DNA from: CAWATG01 sp963785035
GTDB lineage: Bacteria; Actinomycetota; Acidimicrobiia; IMCC26256; CAWATG01
Reading direction: 5' to 3'
Length of the DNA: 21,391 nucleotides
Assembly: GCA_963785035.1 (NCBI GenBank)
Contig: CAWATG010000010.1
Coordinates: 1 to 21,391, forward strand
In this document: in pieces, positions 1 to 7,022 of the stretch
How positions within the stretch are numbered: position 1 is the first letter of the stretch
Layout: each line of letters starts with the position of its first letter
Position numbers and translations under genes: made by a program
Notes under the pieces: model-generated
The model's input: only the letters and a program-made list of their open reading frames with translations
Databases searched by the model: none
What the model was told of the DNA's origin: nothing

Positions 1-838
1 GAGGACCATCTCGCGGCCACACGCTGCTCGCTCGGCGACTGCACTCGCTACCGATGCGACCTCATCAAGCGGCGCTGCCACCCGGACACCGGCACGCCCG
101 ACGACCAGCTCCAGGGTCGTTGGATGCAAATAACCTTCCATCTCCGCGAGGGATTCGTCGGGGCCACCGAGTATCAGCTGACGTACGGACAGCGTCCGCA
201 CGGCTTCGTCGACTTCCGCCGCCGCTCGGCGTAGATGAATCCGGGCGGCCTCTTCGCCGCGGTGCTCCCAGCTGCCGAGCTCAACGGCTGTGTCGACCGA
301 GCGTTCCTGATAGGTCGCTGATGTCGGAAGTTCCTCGATCTGGGGCCCATCGATCCAGAGCAGCCGCAGATGTGTTCAGGTCCACCAAAGCCAACACGAA
401 GGCCTCGGGATCCATCAGCACCTCGACCAATTGGCGGATGCGAGGCGCTTCACCAATGCCGACCTCGTCTCGAACGTGCACCGGGACTGCAATCGCCTCG
501 AAGTAGTCCTCCTCGTCGCATGAGAACAGCGCAACACCACGCGTTACCGAACGATCGATGCCGCCCGCGACCCATCCCCTCATCCGGTCGATATCGCCAT
601 CGACGGAGCGGATCAGGCGCTGATCGTTCCGGGAACGTGCTCGACGTCGAAGCTCGTCGGCGAGTCGCTCGAACGCCTCCTCATAGCGCTCCGGCATTGG
701 GCGGTGCGCGCCATCGACATCGAGATACACGCTTGAGATGGCTGGTTCGCAGCGCCGCTCTGCAAGCCGACGGATGGCCGCTCGACTGAAGCCGTGTTGG
801 TCAGCCGGAATGTCACGTGCCGGTTTGATCGGGATCAT
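1..838 (-). CDS. baeRF (eRF1-like) domain protein, frameshifted, runs off the left edge
   Basis: The ATG at 838 follows a strong AAGGAGG ribosome site (about 843-849). The first ~165 residues match, from memory, the bacterial archaeo-eukaryotic release factor (baeRF/Vms1-like) superfamily: SSVYLDVDG near residue 35, a TRGVALFS strand, a PVHVRD segment and the LALVDLNTS strand. These proteins resemble the catalytic part of eRF1/Vms1 and are thought to act on peptidyl-tRNA or stalled ribosomes. The raw frame then degenerates and stops at 281. Another minus-strand frame continues from about position 360 with LWIDGPQIEELPTSATYQER, then LGSWEHRGEEAARIHLRRAA and VRQLILGGPDESLAEMEGYL, and is open to position 1. 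One extra or two missing bases at about 360-372 explain this. It lies just downstream of a hibernation-factor gene, which fits a ribosome-protection role. Family is fairly sure; subfamily is not. Confidence 0.75.
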
Positions 839-853
839 TGTGACCTCCTTGAC

Positions 854-1731
854 CTACGCGGGCGTGATGAGCCCGTAATGGCCGTCGTACCGGCGGTAGA
901 CGACGTTGCCTCGGCCAGTTGGGCGTTCGCAAAAAACGCGAACTCCACGGCCTCGGTATCGAGCAGCTGTGTTGCCTCCTCCACGCTCAGTTCCGGTGGC
1001 ATCAACGCCGAGACTTCAAGCGAGATGGCGACGGGGCCCGTGTCGATCGTCGTCGGCCGCAAACGCGTGAGCCGGTAGGTGCCATCACCGAGCCGCTCCA
1101 ACACGGCGTCCTCACCGCTTGCGAGTTCCCGAAACAGGTGAAAGTCGTAGTCGAGTTGGTCCATGTCGAATGCGACCTCGTCGGGCGTGGATTCACCAAG
1201 TTCAAAAGTCTTGTGGCGTACGACCTGCCGCTCTGCGGAGGGCCGCGCGAAGTAGCTCGGCCGTGCGGTAGGTAGATCGCCGTGGCGCCACTCGCCAGGT
1301 TCGTGGATTCCGGTTCTCGCTCGACGTCCTTCGATGTGCTGAGCCCGGTGTTCGAGCTTGTCACGCAGACGGCGCTGGAGAAGGTCGGCTGCCTCGCGCA
1401 TCTCGTGACCGGCGACATGTCCGCGGACCGACTCTCCATTGATGTCGATGGCGACGTGCGCGATCGCGGGCCTCTCGCGAGCTGGATCCTCTGCTTGGGT
1501 TAGTTTCAGTCTCGTGAAGAGAATGGGCTCGCGTACATGGCCGAGAACCGCGCCGATTCGTGCAGCGGCGTAGTCGATGTCGGCGTCCCCGACGCGACCA
1601 TGTGTCACGACGGCGACCGGCCCGCCGGACTCGACGGCACGTCCCAGCCGCCGTCGGCGCACGATCCTCGCGCCCTCGAACAACTGCGGTGCGTGCCGAC
1701 CCTCCGTTGGCGCCCTCAAGACGATGCTCAG
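854..1731 (-). CDS. RafH/Rv0079-like long ribosome hibernation factor, frameshifted near its C-terminus
   Basis: The N-terminal region (VAVVTHGRV onward, about residues 35-125) looks like an S30AE/HPF domain. Two S30AE C-terminal-type repeats follow. The first includes VVRHKTF, DMDQLDYDFHLFRE and SGEDAVLER. The second includes LSVEEATQLLD and EFAFFANAQ. This tandem arrangement matches mycobacterial Rv0079 (RafH), which binds ribosomes in hypoxic dormancy. The raw frame ends in non-family sequence at 835, but the shifted frame supplies the classic ending NVVYRRYDGHYGLITPA with TAG at 854-856. One missing base near 908-912 restores it. The start is uncertain: a strong GGGAGGTGA site at 1741-1749 best serves ATG 1735, which is out of frame. 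In frame are CTG 1731 and TTG 1719. The restored stop lies 15 nt before the baeRF start, so the two form an operon. Confidence 0.82.
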
Positions 1732-1740
1732 ACATTGGCG

Positions 1741-1749
1741 TCACCTCCC
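1741..1749 (-). promoter_or_regulatory. Strong ribosome binding site before the hibernation factor
   Basis: On the minus strand this reads CGGGAGGTGA, an almost ideal Shine-Dalgarno sequence. It is 5 nt from ATG 1735, which is out of the hibernation-factor frame, and 9 nt from the in-frame CTG at 1731. It therefore fixes the translation start region but conflicts with the reading frame. Confidence 0.65.
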
Positions 1750-1784
1750 GCCCCAGCCTGCTGCCGTGGGATATACACAGCCCA

Positions 1785-1832
1785 GGGGCAAAGGTCACTC
1801 ATTGCAGCGAACGATGAATGGTCCGAAGTCCC
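1785..1832. promoter_or_regulatory. Two weak DosR-like boxes between hibernation factor and zinc-ribbon gene
   Basis: GGGGCAAAGGTCAC (1785-1798, plus strand) matches the dormancy-regulator core GGGACTWWAGTCCC at about 10 of 14 positions. GGGACTTCGGACC (1832-1820, minus strand) fits the same core only if one base is missing. They lie 50-100 bp upstream of a homologue of Rv0079, a DosR-regulon member, which is why I mention them. In GC-rich DNA such partial matches are frequent, so this is a suggestion only. Confidence 0.25.
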
Positions 1833-1888
1833 TTCTCCATGCCGGCCTGTCGAAGCATGCTGGGAGTCCGCTCACGAAGGAGAAGCGC

Positions 1889-2113
1889 ATGCGAGTCTGT
1901 GTGCAGTGTGGGACCAATTTGCGGGTTCGTCGAAGCCTTTGCCGGTCTTGCCGACGCCGCAACCTCGGCAAGGGCACGGCGCTCGTGGAGGTCGATCAAA
2001 AGGTGCCCAAGGCGGCGGACCTTGAGCCTCCACACAGCCGCCCCTGGGTTCGCCGCGGGAGTGGATCACGCGCGGCGGCGAATATGTCGCTTCGGCCGCC
2101 GAAATTCAGATGA
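1889..2113 (+). CDS. Small zinc-ribbon protein (CxxC-x10-CxxC), 74 aa
   Basis: A well placed AAGGAG site at about 1877-1882 stands 6 nt before the ATG. The product begins MRVCVQCGTNL and has cysteines at residues 4, 7, 18 and 21 (CVQC and CRSC), a two-knuckle zinc-ribbon spacing, followed by a very basic stretch. The remaining ~50 residues are polar and unrecognised. The stop at 2111-2113 overlaps the convergent uppP stop by a few bases, a common compact arrangement. It is divergent from the hibernation-factor gene and may share its control region. Zinc-ribbon proteins of this size often bind nucleic acids or ribosomes, but I do not recognise a specific family. The RBS and paired CxxC support a real gene; with frame errors elsewhere, the C-terminus could be wrong. 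Confidence 0.55.
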   Translation: MRVCVQCGTNLRVRRSLCRSCRRRNLGKGTALVEVDQKVPKAADLEPPHSRPWVRRGSGSRAAANMSLRPPKFR

Positions 2114-3034
2114 CGTTGGTTGCGAGCAAGATGGTGGCGCCGAGCGCAATTCCGATTCGATACCAACCGAACACGGCGAGCGGCCGCGTGCGCAAGAAGC
2201 CAACCAGCCAGTACACGGCGATCGCCGCCGTCACGAATGCAACAAGAATGCCCAACAACGGTGTCTGCCACCCGAATTCGTCGACGAGAGTCCCGCCGTC
2301 CTTGGCGAGATCGAGGAAAGTCGCTGCCGTGAGGGTCGCAAGGCCAAGCAAGAAACTGAACTCGACCGCGGCACCGATCGCACATCCCACTCCCAGCGCC
2401 GCAACGAGCGTGACAAGGCTTCGACTCACACCCGGCCAGAGGGCCAGGATCTGCGCACATCCAATGATCAGTGCAGAGCGCGTGGTGATGTCGGTGATCG
2501 CGAGCGTGCCGTGCTTCGGCTTCCACCACAACAGGAAGACACCACCGGCCGCCCACGCTGCGATTACCGGCCACGACCCGAAGAGGTGCGACTTGATCGT
2601 GTCCTCGAACACCACGCCGACGAGCGCCGCGGGAACGAATGCTACACACAGCCTGACCAGCAGGTTCCGGCCATCCGTATCGCGTCCGACGAGACCCGCG
2701 AAAAGTTGCACAACCCGCTGCCAGTACAACGCGACGACTGCAAAGATTGCGCCGATCTGATCGCGATCGCGAACGTGTCGGCTGCCGCCTTTCCCTTTCC
2801 CGATCCGAGGTCGAGCAGACGCTCGGTGATGAGCAGGTGGCCCGTCGAAGAGACAGGGAGAAACTCGGTCACGCCTTCCACGGCGCCGAGCAGGATCGCC
2901 TTGGGAGCTGTCAGCGGCCCGGATCCACCTGAAATCGCCAGCGCCACGATCGCACCGGCCAGTACCGCGCCCGAAACCAACACGATCGAAGAAGGTCGCC
3001 ACCGGTTCGCGGTCTCAGCCATTGGTCGGCTCAC
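2106..3034 (-). CDS. uppP: Undecaprenyl-diphosphatase UppP/BacA, frameshifted
   Basis: This integral membrane phosphatase dephosphorylates undecaprenyl diphosphate to recycle the lipid carrier for cell-wall synthesis. The N-terminal part shows the signature AILLGAVEGVTEFLPVSSTG followed by HLLITERLL. The C-terminal part has the second signature PGVSRSLVTLVAALGVG plus several hydrophobic helices, and ends at TGA 2106-2108. The halves lie in different frames. They join at about 2757-2764, where GCGATC is followed by AGATCGGC; one missing C would give the expected AIQIGAIFAVV continuation. The start is taken as GTG 3034 after GAAAGGGAA; ATG 3058 and ATG 3022 are alternatives. There is an extra N-terminal hydrophobic stretch (VLVSGAVLAGAIVALAI) before the usual family start. 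Function is confident; whether the break is real is not. Confidence 0.9.
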
Positions 3035-3358
3035 AGGTTCCCTTTCGTTGCCGTCCATGCCCCGCCGGTTCGCATTCCGAAGTCACCCTACGAGGGCGCA
3101 ACGCCCGGGTCCTGTCTTCGCTGGTCACGTCTCGCCACCGGGCTCGCTCGGCGCACGTCCACATCGTCAGGTGTCCGAGGATGACCTCAACTCCGGTCAT
3201 TCGCGGGAAGCGCCGAAGGTGAACATGCGCTCGGTGTCGATGCGCGCGCATTTCGCGCTGACCGCCGGCCACGTCGCTGCGATCGAGGAGATCCTGGATC
3301 CGCAGCAGGTCAGACGCCGTTTCGTGCATGGCGCGCAGGCTCGTCGAATTGAAGCAGG
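3035..3358 (-). other. Region without a firm gene; possible remnant of an oxidase-like N-terminus
   Basis: No intact gene is supported here. On the minus strand from 3329 the frame opens with MHETASDLLRIQDLLDRS, which resembles the N-terminus of small pyridoxamine-5'-phosphate-oxidase-fold (PPOX) proteins as I remember them. About 60 bases further a CG-rich run (near 3265-3275) would have to shift frame to continue with IDTERMFTFGASRE. After that nothing is recognisable, and too little space remains before uppP for a whole PPOX domain. It could be a truncated gene, a broken one, or chance. There is no convincing ribosome site before 3329. Confidence 0.22.
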
Positions 3359-3940
3359 TCAGTCAAACGAGAACGGCGGATACTCATCGGTAAGAAGGTA
3401 GAAGTACGCCGTGAAACGAAGGTTGACCCGCTGGCCTCTCATCACCCATTCACGAAGCCCTTCAGGCCAGCGCCCTGTAAAAAGCGCCGCGACTGCACCG
3501 AGCAACCAACAGACCGCAGCAATCACGAAGACACCTACCGCAAACACCAGCGCAGGTATAGCCCATACGAGACGGAATGCGACCGTGAGGCGGTTCCGTC
3601 CCACCTGCGCCGGCTGGATATCGACGCGGACGGGACTCCCGCCCGGGTCGGCGGCCGAAGTCGTCAGATCGAACGGTGGATAAGCTTCGTAGAGGAAGCC
3701 GGCATACGTGGTGGCCCGTGCGCTGAACCGAAGCATCAACACCTGGAAGTTTGCTAGCCCTCCAGGGAGCTTCCCCGTGACCAGGATGACACCCCAGCTG
3801 ACAAGGGAGACCGCTCCGGACACGTAGCCCAATGCGTATGCAATGACGAGATGCGGAATAGCCAGCATCCACTGGACCAGGGGTCGCCAGTTCGCAATGC
3901 GCTCCGGAGTGTCGATTCCTACCGTCGCTGGAAACTGCAT
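3359..3940 (-). CDS. Tandem DUF4389 membrane protein, 193 aa
   Basis: The frame is intact from ATG 3940 (GGGGGAG about 10 nt upstream) to TGA at 3359. The protein is built of two similar halves. Each has a W/FRLVWAIP- or VQWMLAIP-type entry, two hydrophobic helices, a TGRWPEG- or TGKLPGG-type loop, an R-rich amphipathic stretch and a YPPF ending (EAYPPFDL at about residue 105 and DEYPPFSFD at the C-terminus). This is the DUF4389 pattern, typical of actinobacterial membrane proteins of unknown function. About four membrane segments are visible. Its neighbours on the same strand are uppP downstream and an MgtC-family gene upstream, so the area is enriched for envelope functions. Confidence 0.85.
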   Translation of the reverse strand: MQFPATVGIDTPERIANWRPLVQWMLAIPHLVIAYALGYVSGAVSLVSWGVILVTGKLPGGLANFQVLMLRFSARATTYAGFLYEAYPPFDLTTSAADPGGSPVRVDIQPAQVGRNRLTVAFRLVWAIPALVFAVGVFVIAAVCWLLGAVAALFTGRWPEGLREWVMRGQRVNLRFTAYFYLLTDEYPPFSFD

Positions 3941-3977
3941 TGCGATTGCACTCCCCCATCAATCGTGTCGGCGGAGA

Positions 3978-5033
3978 CTACAGCGCTTCCGACTTCCCCG
4001 CGCCGGACCAGCGACAGCGCCATTGCGGTGTCTGCCTGCGGCGGTCGGACACCGGCGACCAGGTCCTTGTCGGATGTTCCTGGACATTTTGGACCCACCA
4101 TGTTGCGGTCGTCACATATTGCACGTCCTCGAAGGCCCACTCCGGGCATCGATGACGTGCGCAGGTTCTCTGAGGCGCCATCGAAGTGCCGAATGGCAGT
4201 CCGGTTTTTGAGTCTTCTGGAGTGCGTAGGTGGAAACGGCGGGGGCGCAGCGGAAGATCGGTCGCCAGTCGCTCTCCCGACCGCCTTGCTTTCTCTTCAT
4301 CCACCGCGTCGCCGCAACGTTGAACGACACGTACCCAACCCGGTAGCGGAGTGCCCGCGTCACGAAGGTCGGTCACGTCCTCGCGCCGACGGATCGATTC
4401 CAGCGCGACCGTAAGGGCAACGCCACGTCGGGCGACCACCAGCGCACGAACCTGGTGTACGCCCCCGATCTTCTCGACGAAGGCATGTTCGACATCCGCG
4501 TCCGGGAGCGCCTGCAACGCCGCCACAAGAGCATCTGCTTCGACCCCGGGAAACAGGCGAAAGAGGATCGTCGCGCGCTCCCGAGCGAAGCGATGGTGCG
4601 CGGCGTCACGCGGCGCTCGCAACACGGTCAGGCTCATCAAGATCGCCGCTGCCGTCGCGCCCGCGAGGCCGATGTCCCCGAGCCCCGCAGCCAAACCCAC
4701 CGCGGCGGTCACCCAGAGGCTGGCAGCAGTGGTGACGTTGCGAATCGAGGAGCCTTCTCGAATGATGACGCCTGCGCCGAGAAAACCGATTCCCACCACC
4801 ACCTGCGCGGCAATGCGGCCCGGGTCGAGCTGGTATCCGGCGAGTCCTTCGAACTCGCGAAAGCCGAGGGTCGAGAGAACTCCGAAGACGCATGAACCGA
4901 GCGCAACCGAGACGTGCGTCCGCAAACCCGCCGGCTGATCCTGCAACTCCCGCTCGAACCCAATTGCTGCGCCCAACGCGACCGCCGTGGCGATCCGCCA
5001 GACGACGTCCCAACTCACGGCAAGGTCGTTCAT
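3978..5033 (-). CDS. MgtC/SapB-family membrane protein with doubtful C-terminal extension
   Basis: ATG 5033 is preceded by GCGAGGTG at suitable spacing and opens straight into the family start MNDLAVSWDVVWRIATAVAL. Signature segments are GAAIGFEREL, AGLRTHVSVALGS, VVVGIGFLGAGVIIREG and TTAASLWVTAAVGLAAG: an MgtC domain of four to five helices over ~150 residues. A soluble ACT-like tail follows (FPGVEADALVAALQALPD to about residue 235). MgtC proteins aid survival in low magnesium and inside phagocytes, partly by modulating the F-type ATPase. After LRDAGTPLPG the frame stays open for another ~115 residues that look unlike any family and have less GC-biased third positions. That part (about 3978-4335) may be out-of-frame translation after a lost stop. 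The family call is secure, the end is not. Confidence 0.85.
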   Translation of the reverse strand: MNDLAVSWDVVWRIATAVALGAAIGFERELQDQPAGLRTHVSVALGSCVFGVLSTLGFREFEGLAGYQLDPGRIAAQVVVGIGFLGAGVIIREGSSIRNVTTAASLWVTAAVGLAAGLGDIGLAGATAAAILMSLTVLRAPRDAAHHRFARERATILFRLFPGVEADALVAALQALPDADVEHAFVEKIGGVHQVRALVVARRGVALTVALESIRRREDVTDLRDAGTPLPGWVRVVQRCGDAVDEEKARRSGERLATDLPLRPRRFHLRTPEDSKTGLPFGTSMAPQRTCARHRCPEWAFEDVQYVTTATWWVQNVQEHPTRTWSPVSDRRRQTPQWRCRWSGAGKSEAL

Positions 5034-5099
5034 TGCGGGCACCTCGCACTGGTGACGGTAGAGGACGCCTGCCCCTTTCCCCGTGAACACACCACAGGC

Positions 5100-5372
5100 C
5101 TATTCCTTATTGTCGATCGCGACCAACTCCGCCCACAGAGCGTCGAACCCCACGTCAGCCGGGAGATCCGCCAACGACCCCAGGGCCGTCATCGTGTCAA
5201 CCTCAACCTCCGCCTGGCCGTGGGGTGCTCGCAGACGTGCAACGAAGGTCAGCGGCTCGCGGGATACAGATCTCGGCAGGCCCGCACAGGCCACTGTGCT
5301 CGGGGCCGTCGTGGACATGCGCCGGCACGCCAAGGCGTTGAATTCCTCGCACAGTTCGCTGAGTTCGCTCAT
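5100..5372 (-). CDS. Small protein of unknown function, 90 aa
   Basis: The start at ATG 5372 is chosen because GAGGAGAG lies 4 nt upstream; a longer frame from 5417 lacks such a site. The product (MSELSELCEEFNALACRRMS at the N-terminus, ALWAELVAIDNKE at the C-terminus) is acidic at both ends, has three cysteines within its first ~40 residues, and shows no signal peptide, membrane helix or motif I recognise. It lies between the transglutaminase-like gene (122 bp upstream) and the MgtC gene (66 bp downstream) on the same strand, so it could belong to either unit. The short gaps 5034-5099 and 5373-5494 show nothing else. Confidence 0.5.
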   Translation of the reverse strand: MSELSELCEEFNALACRRMSTTAPSTVACAGLPRSVSREPLTFVARLRAPHGQAEVEVDTMTALGSLADLPADVGFDALWAELVAIDNKE

Positions 5373-5494
5373 GTCGCTCTCCTCGGGGGTCGAATGCGTC
5401 CCATTCATCAAACACACGGCAGAACTGAATCCCCAGAGTCGAAGGTCCGCGCGCGAATCGGCGAGATCGGCCTACTCAGATGAAACCACCCTCG

Positions 5495-6326
5495 CTACGC
5501 GAGCGGAAACAGGTGGGCATGGTCGTCACCTGGGAGGTCACCGTTGCTCGATGCAAACACGCTGCTCGCCACCAATTCGGCAGCACCACGCAGGGTCGTC
5601 GCGAATGCGGTGTCAGCGGCATCGCGACCGGTTGCGATCCGGACCATTGCGCCCCGCGGAGCAAGCCGGGTGGGATCCAGGACCCACCAGCCATCGTTGG
5701 CCAGGATCTCGACGACCGCATGGAAGTCCATCAGCGCGAGCCCCGGCGTGTACACCGCGGCCAGGCGAGCGGGCAACACCCAAGGCGCGCGACAGAGCGC
5801 GATCGTCAGGTGTGCGAAATCGCGACACACACCGGAACCTGAAAGCAGCGTGTCGAGCGCCGTGTCGAGCGGGCCGCTGCTGCCTGCGGAATACGCGCCA
5901 GCGTTCGAAGACCCACGATGCGACGACGCAGCGCGATGGCATCCGGATCATCTCCGAGCGCGTCGAAGAACTCGGTCGTCGCGTAGCCCGCCAACACATC
6001 CGATGGGCAGTAGCGACTCTGGCGCAGAGCCATGACCGCATCCATGCTGGCCACGAAGTCACCATTCGGCGCGGATGGCGCGCCCGCGTGCGGCACGAGC
6101 TCCGCCGCGTATGCGAAGGACATGACACCCGGCGGCGCGGAAACAAGGTGGACCCGTCCCCCATGATCGGCGACGATCTCCACCACCGAGGCCGGCGCGA
6201 TATCGCGGTCATTGGTGATTTCCACGCGCTCGTCCAGGACGACTCCTGCCGTCGTGGCCGGCGCCACCTGGATCGCAAACAACGCAGCTTCGGTGACCTC
6301 AAAGGTCAGCACGCAGCCGACTTCAC
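5495..6326 (-). CDS. Bacterial transglutaminase-like cysteine protease-fold protein, frameshifted
   Basis: All three catalytic elements are present: GVCRDFAH (Cys), DFHAVVEI (His) and WVLDPTRLAPR (Asp), with the usual LTIALCRA helix after the Cys. The N-terminal β-rich domain (GCVLTFEVTE onward) is also typical. Such proteins are papain-like hydrolases or amidases, often cytosolic in actinobacteria, with largely unknown substrates. Reading is broken at least twice. GTG 6326, well placed behind AGGTGGG (6331-6337), needs one base added after GTGAAG (about 6320) to run into VGCVLTF. Near 5906-5913 one base is missing before SNAGAYSAGSSGPLD. Around 5771-5791 the segment CRAPWVLPARL reads like CRALGVPARL with compensating small indels. 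The stop is at 5495. Enzyme family confident; frame state uncertain. Confidence 0.85.
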
Positions 6327-6413
6327 AAAGCCCACCTGATCCCGATGAATCGCTCAAGCCCAAAGTGTCGCGCCTGGCGCACCAATTGCTGCGATGTCAC
6401 CGAGTATTGGTCG

Positions 6414-6978
6414 TCACAGTTCTCGCCCGCTGAAGGCGATGAGGCGTTCGAGTGCGCTCGCGGCGTCGGGAGCCTCGAGCGCCGGACCGAAATTGTTGCC
6501 ACGCATCTCGGGCGTCAGCGCATGCCGCGCGAAACGCTGTCGACGGCGGCCACGAGCTCGTCGGATGGGTCCCATGCCTGTTGCGTTGCCTTGGCCAGAT
6601 CCCATCCGTGGACCAGGCCATCGAACGCGACGAGCCGGGCAAGCACTGCCCCCGGCATCGGTCCAGCAGGTCCATCGATAGTGCGCTCCAACGCGCCCGG
6701 ACTTTGCACAGCCGCCAGCAGCCCATCCATCGCGCCTCGAAAGGCGTCCACCAGTGAGCTGTCGCTGCCTGCCCGCAACGGTGCGCCTGTTCCCTCAGCG
6801 GAGGCTTGCCCGAGAAACCCTTGGGCCAACGCTGTTCCTAGGGTCGTCATGTGACCTAACACGGCCGCGACGTCAAAGTCGCTACAGGGTGTGGCATTGC
6901 CGAGTTGTCCTTCTCCAATACGGCTGACCACCTTCTCGAGCATCGGAACAATGGTCGCCAGTTGCTCGTTGCCTTCCA
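6414..6978 (-). CDS. TIGR03086/DinB-like putative metal-binding protein, frameshifted near C-terminus
   Basis: ATG 6978 sits 6 nt behind CGAGGAGC. The protein shows the TIGR03086 (mycothiol-dependent maleylpyruvate isomerase-like, DinB fold) pattern: an N-terminal helix, TPCSDFDVAAVLGHM, FRGAMDGLLAAVQSPGALER and LVAFDGLVHGWDLAKAT. Histidines in LGHM and VHGWD are likely metal ligands. The raw frame stops at 6515, but the next frame gives the expected ending RHALTPEMRGNNFGPALEAP and LIAFSGREL with stop 6414-6416. One missing base in the GCGCG run near 6524-6532 accounts for it. In the raw sequence this frame is also continuous with the upstream cupin; I treat them as two genes because of the internal start with its own ribosome site. 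The substrate is unknown. The gap 6327-6413 holds no further gene. Confidence 0.82.
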
Positions 6979-7022
6979 TCACACGCTCCTCGTTGTGTTT
7001 CCAGCAGGTCGTTGGTGTTCTA

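Noticed and set aside
281..1735. Programmed ribosomal frameshifting as the cause of the breaks in the first two genes
   Set aside because: No slippery heptamer or downstream pseudoknot is evident, and similar breaks occur in many unrelated genes of the window.
1818..3401. Long plus-strand open frame of 527 codons across the uppP region
   Set aside because: It lies antisense to uppP and its neighbours, has Arg/Asp-rich, low-information composition typical of GC-rich shadow frames, and no start with a ribosome site or family motif.
5083..6339. Plus-strand open frame of 418 codons
   Set aside because: It is antisense to the transglutaminase gene, whose catalytic motifs are clear on the other strand; its product is an Arg/His-rich shadow.
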